Assembly (NCBI GenBank): GCA_001839685.1
Contig: MLAK01001026.1
Span: 85,253-149,252, forward strand
Reading direction: 5' to 3'
Length of the DNA stretch: 64,000 nt
Source: Tritrichomonas foetus
Taxonomy: Eukaryota; Parabasalia; Tritrichomonadida; Tritrichomonadidae
Made by a program: the position numbers and the translations under genes. The notes under the pieces were generated by a model. The model saw only the letters and a program-made list of their open reading frames with translations, made no database searches and was not told the DNA's origin. Shown one piece after another: positions 19,790-28,334 of the stretch (position 1 is the stretch's first letter; the number at the start of each line of letters is the position of its first letter).

Positions 19790-20575
19790 TTTCTACATTT
19801 TATTGGTTTCTAATTGTTGTTCATGATATTTCTGACTGTTGTTCATGATTTTATTCTAATTTTTTGTATAATAATGTTAAAAATGAAGATAAATTTTTAT
19901 ATTTAAAAAATGGAATACACTTATGCAAGAAAAAGCTTTTGTTCCAGCTTTGTGAATGAAAAGACGATTTCTTCAAAAAAATTTCAGGAACTTTTTTGGA
20001 AAGGAAATATTCGCAAGAAATTTTGGATGTACTGCTTATTGTGAATCTCTCTTCATAATTGGAAACTCATCAATTACAATTCACCAATCACTAAGCATAC
20101 AACTGCTCGTATTACTGTTTTATTTGTATTAAAATTCTATGTATTTTTTTTCATTATTCATTATATTTTTTGTTGGAAAAAAATAAATAATTTTTAAAAT
20201 TAACCAATTGATGTATCAGATATGCACGATGACATGATTGAATACATTGATTATCTGTTATGGAAAAAAATTCTCTCCATGAATGATTAATAAAATCTTT
20301 TTTAAAATTGAATCGGAAGATATGATTCTAAATTGAATATCATGAGAATGAATATCTTCTTTTGCTATATTTCATTTTAACCGGCATTGTAAAATTGACG
20401 ATATTGATTTTTCAAAAATCAATTTTATCAATTTGCCTTCAATCTAAAAACAAGTTCCTTTCATTATTCGCGAATAAGGTTATTTTCTGACAAAATCACA
20501 TATTTCAATGCCTTTCTATGAGTATTTGTGATAAAGGTAACTAAACGGTTTATAAGCTAAACGTTCACCCATTAA
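19790..20575. other. Intergenic
   Basis: AT-rich; no gene seen. A TTCACCCATT initiator-like site lies about ten bases before the LRR gene's ATG. Confidence 0.45.
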
Positions 20576-21496
20576 ATGAGCGCGAAATCAGATTGGCCGA
20601 AAAAAGCACTTCAATGTCTTAAAACCAGCTCACGTGTCGACCTCGAAGGTGAGCATATTGATGATTTAAGCAGACTTGGCTCATTAAATTTGATGAGGCA
20701 ACTTAATTTATCATACGTCCAAATCAGCACTCTTTCGGGTCTCAAACCACAACCAAATCTCGAAACATTTATTGCCGATGGTTCACAGATTGCTAATTTC
20801 ATGAACTTCAGTTCGATTACCAATATAAGACGATTATCTTTAATCAACACGCCAGTTTCACGTGATCCACATTTCCTTCTCTCCGCCCTTATTGCATGTC
20901 CAAATCTCACCAGTGTTAACGGCAAAATGATACCATCTTCTGTCCGCCAGCGCGCCCAAAATTATCCTGAAGTTGGTCGTTTACTCATCAACGCAGGATG
21001 GATGGCCGAAGCGCAAATTCCAACTGATGATGAATTCACATCACTTTGCGATAAGTATCAAGTAGACTTTGGCCATAGTGAAAATAATCAAAATGAAGAA
21101 GAAGAAGACGATGTTGATCACTTCGAAGAAATACTCGCAAGCTTCTATCAGAAACACGATAAGCTTGTCCTCTTCATGAAAAGGAGATGCGGCTTCCTTC
21201 CGCAGGAGGAGGAGGAAGAGGAAGAGGAAGAAGAGGAGGACTTTCGAAACGAGCTGGAAATTTCATCAAATGGATCAGAAACTAAATTGAATGATTTCGA
21301 CCTGGACGATGATCAGCAGCCACCGCTCGTTGAAAGACTCGCAGAAGTTCTCAGAGAAAACGGAATCGAATTCGACCAAAATGATATTCACTCATCTATC
21401 TTAAATGTAGTTCAAGAACTCTGCAATGAAACGGAACAACAGAAAATATCAAGCATAATGGAAGAAAGCGACAGCAAGTCAGAGGGACAAACTTGA
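20576..21496 (+). CDS. Leucine-rich repeat protein with acidic C-terminal half
   Basis: Residues 15-130 hold about four SDS22/U2A'-type leucine-rich repeats (VDLEGEHIDDLSRLGSLNLM, then RQLNLSYVQISTLSGLK and RRLSLINTPVS) followed by an LRR-cap-like segment (LIACPNLTSVNGKMIP). The C-terminal half is highly acidic, including a run of about eleven glutamates coded by a GAG/GAA microsatellite at about 21206-21240. This composition resembles ANP32-like nuclear LRR proteins, but the helical segment after the cap (YPEVGRLLINAGWMAEAQIP) is not one I can name. The function is unknown; a protein-interaction role is likely. It ends with TGA. Confidence 0.7.
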   Translation: MSAKSDWPKKALQCLKTSSRVDLEGEHIDDLSRLGSLNLMRQLNLSYVQISTLSGLKPQPNLETFIADGSQIANFMNFSSITNIRRLSLINTPVSRDPHFLLSALIACPNLTSVNGKMIPSSVRQRAQNYPEVGRLLINAGWMAEAQIPTDDEFTSLCDKYQVDFGHSENNQNEEEEDDVDHFEEILASFYQKHDKLVLFMKRRCGFLPQEEEEEEEEEEEDFRNELEISSNGSETKLNDFDLDDDQQPPLVERLAEVLRENGIEFDQNDIHSSILNVVQELCNETEQQKISSIMEESDSKSEGQT

Positions 21497-21592
21497 TTAA
21501 AAAACCAATCATCCTAAATCTTTAATTAAAGAAAAACGCCTTTAAATACAAATTGAATACTTTCTATTTGTTGTTTCTTTCCATATTATCAT

Positions 21593-21735
21593 TCGTTCTA
21601 TATTATTATTCATTCTATAGTATTCATTCATTCTATAGTATTCATTCATTCTATAGTATTCATTCATTCTATATTATTCATTCATTCTATATTATTCATT
21701 CATTCTATATTATTCATTCATTCTATATTATTATT
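21593..21735 (+). repeat. 18-bp minisatellite (ATTCATTCATTCTATAGT/ATT)
   Basis: About seven tandem units of 18 bases. Early units end in TATAGT and later ones in TATATT. The unit length is a multiple of three, so an open frame runs through it, but the frame has no start context or family signal and is not called a gene. Confidence 0.85.
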
Positions 21736-22056
21736 CGTTCTTTCATCATAATTTAATGATTATTATTTCCTCAACAAAAATTCTTCCATCTACAATGACA
21801 TTAATCAAATTAAGATGAAATCACAAAATTGATATACAAATAATATTTAATAAAACTATTGATCGAACATTTTTCTTTTTCATTTCTTTTTCGCTTTTTT
21901 GAGCTGTTCCAATTTCTTCTGCACTATCATTCTCGCAATTTTCGCTGCAACAGCCTCTTTTATCAATTGTGCCGTTTCAGCCTTCCTATCTTTCGGTGAA
22001 AATCCTGCAGCAAGAGAAAAGGGAGAGCTTTTGTTCATTGTTAGAGTGTGTGGATC
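21689..22056. repeat. Artefactual duplicate of 22166-22533 (part of minisatellite plus ankyrin gene 3' end)
   Basis: This 368-base stretch recurs base for base 477 positions later as far as I can follow it. It includes the last 59 or so codons of the ankyrin gene, in minus orientation, ending at 21880. It stops exactly at the N of the read fragment described next. It is best read as a collapsed or duplicated assembly join, not a second gene copy. Confidence 0.85.
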
Positions 22057-22165
22057 NAAGATCTTCATAAAACTGTAAAATATTATGAGATTGCAGCTTC
22101 AAAAAATTTTGCTCCAGCACAATTTGAATTAGGTGCTATGTACCACCTGTCTCTTATACACATCT
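22057..22165. other. Assembly artefact: N + 89 bases of the kinase-Sel1 gene + Nextera adapter
   Basis: Position 22057 is N. Bases 22058-22146 equal 29761-29849 of the kinase-Sel1 gene. Bases 22147-22165 are CTGTCTCTTATACACATCT, the 19-base Tn5/Nextera mosaic-end adapter. This is the structure of one short-insert Illumina read (first-cycle N, insert, read-through adapter) left in the assembly. The last three adapter bases (TCT) coincide with the minisatellite, which explains the join. Confidence 0.96.
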
Positions 22166-22356
22166 ATATTATTCATTCATTCTATATTATTCATTCATTC
22201 TATATTATTATTCGTTCTTTCATCATAATTTAATGATTATTATTTCCTCAACAAAAATTCTTCCATCTACAATGACATTAATCAAATTAAGATGAAATCA
22301 CAAAATTGATATACAAATAATATTTAATAAAACTATTGATCGAACATTTTTCTTTT

Positions 22357-23412
22357 TCATTTCTTTTTCGCTTTTTTGAGCTGTTCCAATTTCTTCTGCA
22401 CTATCATTCTCGCAATTTTCGCTGCAACAGCCTCTTTTATCAATTGTGCCGTTTCAGCCTTCCTATCTTTCGGTGAAAATCCTGCAGCAAGAGAAAAGGG
22501 AGAGCTTTTGTTCATTGTTAGAGTGTGTGGATCTGCGCCTTTTTCAAGGAAGATTTTGACTGCTTGGATGTTTCTTTCTTGTGCCGCAACATGCATTGGC
22601 GTCCATCCATTTGCTGCTCTCTGATTTACCTCACATTTTTGGTCAACCAAAAATTGAACTTGAGAAAACTTTCCTCGAACTGCATAGAAAATAATCGGCC
22701 AATTATGATACAATGGTGCATTCAAATCCAAGCCAGCTTCTATCAATTTTGGAATTGGTTCATAAAACTGATTATCAAGCAAAATATTCAACGGTGTAAA
22801 TTTTCCAACAAGTCGATTCATATTTATTGGAAAATTGCTAGAATCTAGTGAAGGGTTTGCTTTTTTAGCTTCAATATTTAAGTTGGCAAGATACTGAATA
22901 ACATTTTTACTTTTCGCCTTACAAGCATAGTGAATAGGTGATCCTAATTTTGATGGAATATCAATTGGTATGTTATTTTGAAGACACCACTTCAAAACAT
23001 CAACATGGTCATGTAAAGCAGCATAGTGGGAAATTGAGCATTCATGGCTGTCCGGTAAGCAGATTCTGATCGGATGTTTATGCGAGTTCAATTTGTCTAA
23101 AATTGCGACTTTGTTAGCGGCTGCTGCAAAATGCGAAGGTGTTCTTCCGGCTGAATCTGCGATTGAGACGCGCGTATTGGAATTTAATAAGAAATCGACA
23201 CATTTTTCAGAACCGTAGAAAGCGGCAATTGAAAGTAATGAGGGATTATCCTGAAGGATTTTTGGGCCGTTTTTAGGGCATTCAACGATTATTGGATTTT
23301 GATATGGTTTGCAAAATTCTTCAAGTCCTTTGGCATCGTCATTTCGGATGATTGAATAAAGCGATTTATCAAGAGCTACTTTATCGAGTTGAATCGATGC
23401 TGCGAGATTCAT
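22357..23412 (-). CDS. Ankyrin repeat protein
   Basis: This 351-residue protein carries at least six ankyrin repeats. Clear ones are NPSLLSIAAFYGSEKCVDFL, GRTPSHFAAAANKVAILDKL, SPIHYACKAKSKNVIQYL, and NGWTPMHVAAQERNIQAVKI followed by FLEKGADPHTLTMNKSSPFS. The C-terminus is a basic helix with KIARMIVQKKLEQLKKAKKK. The ATG at 23412 (MNLAASIQLDKV) is preferred; the open frame starts 22 codons earlier with a hydrophobic stretch that could be a signal peptide only if that start were used. It is a protein-interaction scaffold of unknown partner. Its 3' end is also present in the artefactual duplicate at 21880-22056. It ends with TAA-type stop at 22357. Confidence 0.82.
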   Translation of the reverse strand: MNLAASIQLDKVALDKSLYSIIRNDDAKGLEEFCKPYQNPIIVECPKNGPKILQDNPSLLSIAAFYGSEKCVDFLLNSNTRVSIADSAGRTPSHFAAAANKVAILDKLNSHKHPIRICLPDSHECSISHYAALHDHVDVLKWCLQNNIPIDIPSKLGSPIHYACKAKSKNVIQYLANLNIEAKKANPSLDSSNFPINMNRLVGKFTPLNILLDNQFYEPIPKLIEAGLDLNAPLYHNWPIIFYAVRGKFSQVQFLVDQKCEVNQRAANGWTPMHVAAQERNIQAVKIFLEKGADPHTLTMNKSSPFSLAAGFSPKDRKAETAQLIKEAVAAKIARMIVQKKLEQLKKAKKK

Positions 23413-23707
23413 CGAAAACAAATTGCTCTCAAAAAGTTTAAGGCAAAAATGAAATGTGATGTGAAAGAGAAACATCAAAGAAAAATGTCAAAATATTTTC
23501 TCTATCAGCAAACATGGAATAGAATATCAAATTTTATGAGCGATAGAGTAATCATTTATGTACAAAGCTAAAATCTCAAATGAAAACGATTGATTCAAAT
23601 GAAAGAAATTGTTTATTACGAGGTTTTTACTGAACAAAAAAATTTATTTGATTATTTGGGAATTAGTCCAAAGCAAATATGACGTTTTTATTAAATTAAA
23701 AACAAAA

Positions 23708-25278
23708 CTACACATGCTTATTATTTTTTGCTTCAAGAAGATTAATCATTTCTCTATCTTGTAATTTTCTTGCTATATCAAGAGGAGTTTCACCATAAAA
23801 TTCAATTAAAAATATCATAAGAAACAAATAAGAACAAGATCTCTCCTAACATTAGGATTAACAAAATCGGATTCTAGTAAAATTTTTACAATTTCGTATT
23901 GTTCTTCTTCGACAGCCAGATGCAAAATTTTGTTACCAAAATGATCAATAGGATCATTAGGATAAGATAATCTTATTTTTATCAATGCTTCAATTAACAA
24001 AATATCTTTTTCATGATAAGCAACTTTTAATGAATCATGTAAACAAGTCAGCTTATCAATGAAAATATTATGAAAGCAAAAATAATTTCTGGTCTGAATA
24101 CATGTTTTAATTACAGAAGAATTGATTTCATTATCTTGATAATGTTGGTCTAACAAATACTCTGATAATTCAAAATTGTAATAAGCAACAGCAACTTCCA
24201 AACAATTTCTAAATTTCACTTGGTTTTCTTTTAATTGGTGAATAATATTTGCATTATTTCCTGCAAACGCATATTTAGCAAGATTTTTACATTGTTCAAA
24301 AACTTTATGTAAATTTTTTCCATTGCTAGTTAGTTGTAAGCAAATTGATTTAAAAAGTTCATCATAACCAAAAAATGCAGCAAGTTCTAAGCAATTCATG
24401 TTTTTCTTTTCGAAAATCGAATGATAATCAAATTTGCATGGGAGATCACTGGAAGACAAGCTGAATTTAGTATTTAAAAAATCAATATTGTGAGGTTGAT
24501 TAATATTAAATTCATGACGAAATATTGAATAAATTAATTTTTCATCGCTTTGTAGATTTTCTAAACTTTGATGATATAAAATATGATTCTTTAGATATTT
24601 TAATAAAGGAAAAATATGAGTTTGTAATGAATTTAAAGTTACACACGATAAAGAATGAATAATCTTATTAATAATATGATATTGATTGAGCTTTGAATAA
24701 CTATACTTTTCTAACAGAGAAGAAATGCAGAGATTCATGTTTGTGTCATCTGATTCATTATTTGAAGCATTTAATGATTTGTAAATATTTTCTTGTTCAT
24801 TAAGGAAGTTATTGACATTTAAAACTAAACTTTCTTCATTTCTTTCTTGACCATTTATTAAAATATTGTCAAATGATTGAATAAAATTCCAAGAAAAGTC
24901 AAACAAGGAAGTGATTTGGCTTTCATTTTCAAGTTCATGTAACTGTGCTTGTTGTTCTTTTATAACTTGATTTAGTTTCTTTGTGAGGGTTATGATTTCT
25001 AATTTATTATTTATTTCTTGAAAGAAATCCACTTCATCGAAAGGTATTTCATATTTATGAAGTTGAAAAATTTTAGATAAAATTTTAAAACATTTTGGTG
25101 AAATTTCTTGTATGCTTGCATAGCCATCAATTTTAATTGTGTAGCTCCCTTCTTTTGGATTTTCCCTGATTTTTTTATATAATATTTTTGAAACAATTGT
25201 ATTTCGTTTGTTGAATGAGATAGCTGACTCATCATTATTTTTTGCTTGAATTCTCAGTATAAAATCTTGATCTGTCAT
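23708..25278 (-). pseudogene. DUF3447-style ankyrin protein, frameshifted in its last repeat
   Basis: The main frame (25278 to 23815, 487 residues) has an N-terminal BTB-like segment with ISFNKRNTIVSKILYKKIRE, ISPKCFKILSKIFQL and a coiled coil at about residues 105-120. A helical middle and the ankyrin-type C-terminal part follow, with the DUF3447 pattern LELAAFFGYDELFKSICLQL and ILHLAVEEEQYEIVKILLES. After NPNVR the frame runs into TGA at 23815. The missing half of the repeat, YGETPLDIARKLQDREMINL, continues in another frame to TAG at 23708. A T-rich stretch of about 38 bases separates the two halves. It lacks GT-AG splice signals, so a frameshift or indel is more likely than an intron. The truncated protein might still function. 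Confidence 0.72.
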
Positions 25279-25825
25279 AAAAATAATTTCGCAATGTTTG
25301 TTTGAATTTACTTTCTACCTTAGATTTCTGTCATTTCACTAATTTGAATATAAAAATTCAAATTTTCTTAACTTTTTGAATAAAAACGATCATTTCAGTT
25401 TGAAATTTATGATTTCAACAAATATTAATTGATATTTTTCCCATTTGATATATTACCATCAATCATCACAAATAATATACCAAAAATCCTAGCCAAAAAG
25501 AATCATTTTTAAAAAATTAAATATCCACTTTGAATTATTGATTAATTCCTGCCATAAGAAACAGCTCCATATATTAATAATCTGTGTATCTGTTGAAGGA
25601 TATTCCTTTTTATCTATGTAAAAATTATATCATAAATTCTAAATAAAAACTAGCATATTCAAAACAAAATTAATAAATAGATAACTATATTCTAATTTTA
25701 TGTGTTTATAAACAATATGTGAAATACTTCATTGATTCTCATATGTGAATTCTAGTGAATGTGATGGAATGTACGCGAATGCCTGATTATAGCGGGTAAA
25801 CTGAATTATTTTGAGTGAAATTTTC
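25279..25825. other. Intergenic
   Basis: AT-rich. No gene or repeat is supported. Confidence 0.5.
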
Positions 25826-27385
25826 TCATTTTTTGTGAGGACGAAAACCGCCCTTTCTATGACGGAGTTGATAAAGTGCGTTTTCTTCATCAGCAGTCAA
25901 TTGCTTCTTCTTTTTCGGTTTTTGTTCAACTTTAGGTTTATCATTTTTATAAGGCTCATTATACTCAGCATATTTATCATTATATTCAGCAACTTTCTCT
26001 TTATCTTTCAATTCAGGCATAGCAGGAAGTCTCACAAGACCAAAAGAATTACCAAGAGCGACAAAATCCACTTTCTTTTTTCTTAGAATAAGTTTCAGTT
26101 TATGTTCTCCATAAGCTCTTGCATAAGAAACCATTGCACGCATTCCTTTTTGGTAGAATTCTCTATTTCCTTTTGCATGTTCGCGAATTTGATTCAAAAC
26201 TTGATCAGCATTTTCGGGAATCTCAATTTCTGTTTCATTCATTTCCACTTTTTCATTCGTCATATAATCAATATAAGTGTCTTCATCTTCTCTAAGGAAG
26301 AGAATAGCGTTACCTGTATTTCCAATACGAGCGGTACGACCAACTCTGTGAATGAACATTTTTGGATCCTGGGGAGCATCAAACTGAATGATCCATTCTA
26401 CATCAGGAATATCAATACCACGTGCAGCAATATCAGTAGCAACCAAAATTGCCTCATCTGTGTCTCGAAATGCGTTCAGTGATTTTTCTCTATCAGCTTG
26501 ACTCATCTGCCCGAATAGCGGAAGAATTGGTCTTGTTCCTTCAAAGAAGAGAAGAAGTATATCTGTAAAGTATTCAACAATGGCTCCAGTTAAAACAAAA
26601 ATGATGGCTTTTTGATTGTTTGTACGCTTTTTAATGAACTCAATTAATTGAACCAATTTGTAATCTGGATCAACAATTGAGTAGAAATTGACAAGCTCGA
26701 CTGGTGTAGCACCATCGTTTTTGATGCGGAGAAAAACTGGGTTTCGCATTCCAGCGTGCGTGATTTTCAGAAGTGCTTGGGTAAGCGTGGCTGAGAACAG
26801 GCCAGTTCTTCTTTGTTTTGGGAGTGCTTGGAAAATGGCAGTGAGGTGATGTTCCATTCCATTCTTCAAAATCTGATCAGCTTCATCAACAATGAATAGC
26901 TCTAAACGTCTGAAAGCCGTGGATGGCAGTAAAGTAATAAAATCATGAAGCTTTCCTGGTGTTGCAATTAACGTATTTGGTGGGTTTTGCTTATAAATTT
27001 CGTAATCTTCTGATGCATTACTTCCTCCGATTAAGAGCTGTGGTTTGATGAATGGATGGAATTGAATGAACTGCGTAAATACGTCTAAAATTTGTTTGGC
27101 TAATTCACGAGTTGGAACGAGGATAAGAACTGTTAATTCATTTGTTTCTTGGTTGGCGTACTTTCGTAAAAATTCTATGGTGGGAACAAGAAAAGCAAGA
27201 GTTTTACCTGATCCGGTAATCGCTTCAACTGCAACATCTTTGTAATTCAGTAATAGCGGAATAACATTTTTCTGGACAGGCGTCATCGTTGGGAAACCAA
27301 GTTCATTCAAAGAATTGATCGTTTCTGGTGCCAATGCGTCTTTCAAAGTCTTATTAATATCACTCCAAGGTCCGACTTTCGCCAT
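25826..27385 (-). CDS. SPB4: DEAD-box ATP-dependent RNA helicase, DDX55/Spb4 family
   Basis: All DEAD-box motifs are present in order: the Q motif FPTMTPVQKNVIP, motif I AITGSGKT, PTRELA, TPGKLHDF, DEAD in IVDEADQIL, SAT, then ARGIDIPDVEWIIQFD and HRVGRTARIG. The N-terminus (GPWSDINKTLKDAL) and the post-helicase segment with LGNSFGLVRLPAMPELKDK match DDX55/Spb4, which acts on the large ribosomal subunit precursor in the nucleolus. The C-terminal tail is lysine-rich. The 519-residue length is slightly short for the family. A TCAATTTAA initiator-like site abuts the ATG, and two TTTCACCT motifs lie 30 to 55 bases upstream on the gene strand. It ends with TAA-type stop. Confidence 0.93.
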   Translation of the reverse strand: MAKVGPWSDINKTLKDALAPETINSLNELGFPTMTPVQKNVIPLLLNYKDVAVEAITGSGKTLAFLVPTIEFLRKYANQETNELTVLILVPTRELAKQILDVFTQFIQFHPFIKPQLLIGGSNASEDYEIYKQNPPNTLIATPGKLHDFITLLPSTAFRRLELFIVDEADQILKNGMEHHLTAIFQALPKQRRTGLFSATLTQALLKITHAGMRNPVFLRIKNDGATPVELVNFYSIVDPDYKLVQLIEFIKKRTNNQKAIIFVLTGAIVEYFTDILLLFFEGTRPILPLFGQMSQADREKSLNAFRDTDEAILVATDIAARGIDIPDVEWIIQFDAPQDPKMFIHRVGRTARIGNTGNAILFLREDEDTYIDYMTNEKVEMNETEIEIPENADQVLNQIREHAKGNREFYQKGMRAMVSYARAYGEHKLKLILRKKKVDFVALGNSFGLVRLPAMPELKDKEKVAEYNDKYAEYNEPYKNDKPKVEQKPKKKKQLTADEENALYQLRHRKGGFRPHKK

Positions 27386-27565
27386 TTAAATTGATCTTGG
27401 TCATGCAAAATCTTTAGGTGAAATCTAAGGTGAAAATAAACTCTCATAATATCTCTTCCATATCTTGGAAAAAAAATAAGTTTTTTAGAAATATCATTAT
27501 ATATTTAATTTCAAATTTATGAATATTTATAGATAAGTTAGTAAATAAAAAACATTTATTCAATT

Positions 27566-28081
27566 TTAGTCGTCATCTTCATCATCATTTTCAAAAACAC
27601 CGAATAATCCTGACCTGGTAAGAACTCTTACAAAATCCTCCTTTGTGATCATTCCTTTTTGAGCCCTATCGGCTTCTTTAATCATATCCAATAATTCTTG
27701 TTCTGTTAAATTTTCACCAAGTTCTTCAGTTATCGATTTCAAATCGTCAAATGAGATTGCTTCATCTTCGTCTTTGTCAAAAAGTTTAAATGCTTGATCA
27801 ATTTCTTCTTCTGGCTTTCTGGCAAATATCTTCTGTGCCATGAGTTCCTGAAATTGATTGAAGTCGATAAAATTGCTTTCGCCGTCAGAAACTTTTTGCA
27901 TTAATTTCCTTGCTTCGCCTTTGGCAGGTATAAATCCAAGTGCTCTCATCGCAACTTTAAATTGGGATAAGTCTAAATAAGCGGAACCATCTGTAGCAAA
28001 CATATCGAAGGCTTCTCGTATTTCTTGCTTCTCTGCTTCGGTTAAATCAGCAACATTAATGCGTTGAACGAGTGTCGACAT
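27566..28081 (-). CDS. Centrin (caltractin), EF-hand protein
   Basis: This 171-residue protein follows the centrin pattern: the opening [20 protein letters not shown] is typical of centrin EF-hand 1, four EF-hands follow, and the linker [20 protein letters not shown] leads into EF-hand 3. EF-hand 3 ([12 protein letters not shown]) looks able to bind Ca2+. EF-hand 1 ([12 protein letters not shown]), EF-hand 2 and EF-hand 4 ([12 protein letters not shown]) lack several ligand residues. The C-terminus is acidic (ENDDEDDD), where canonical centrins end in a Phe/Tyr-containing motif. Centrins work at basal bodies and in contractile fibres; trichomonads have several. It ends with TAG. Confidence 0.88.
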   Translation of the reverse strand: MSTLVQRINVADLTEAEKQEIREAFDMFATDGSAYLDLSQFKVAMRALGFIPAKGEARKLMQKVSDGESNFIDFNQFQELMAQKIFARKPEEEIDQAFKLFDKDEDEAISFDDLKSITEELGENLTEQELLDMIKEADRAQKGMITKEDFVRVLTRSGLFGVFENDDEDDD

Positions 28082-28334
28082 TTGGATTCAAACGATTTAT
28101 TTATTCAATCAATATATGGTCAATCTATCTTTTATGGCCAGATATATAGTTAAATATTGAATGTATAGTGAACGTTTATCATTAAACTTTTTCTATATGA
28201 TTATCTTTATTTTCAGAAAAATGAATGGTTTATGTTAGATTAAAAATTTTCTTCACAATTGGTATCGTCTCAAACAAAAAGTTTTAATATTGATTGCCAA
28301 GTGAATTCCTTATTCACTTCTTTGTTTATTTCTC

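Noticed and set aside
21593..21735. CRISPR-like regularly spaced repeats
   Set aside because: There are no unique spacers; units are directly abutting, and the genome is eukaryotic.
21553..21756. 67-codon frame encoding a SFYSIH/SFYIIH repeat
   Set aside because: It is a translation of the 18-bp minisatellite, begins from a weak start, and has no coding signature.
22048..22233. Frames crossing 22057-22165 that resemble a Sel1 fragment and an ankyrin end
   Set aside because: They are produced by the read/adapter artefact.
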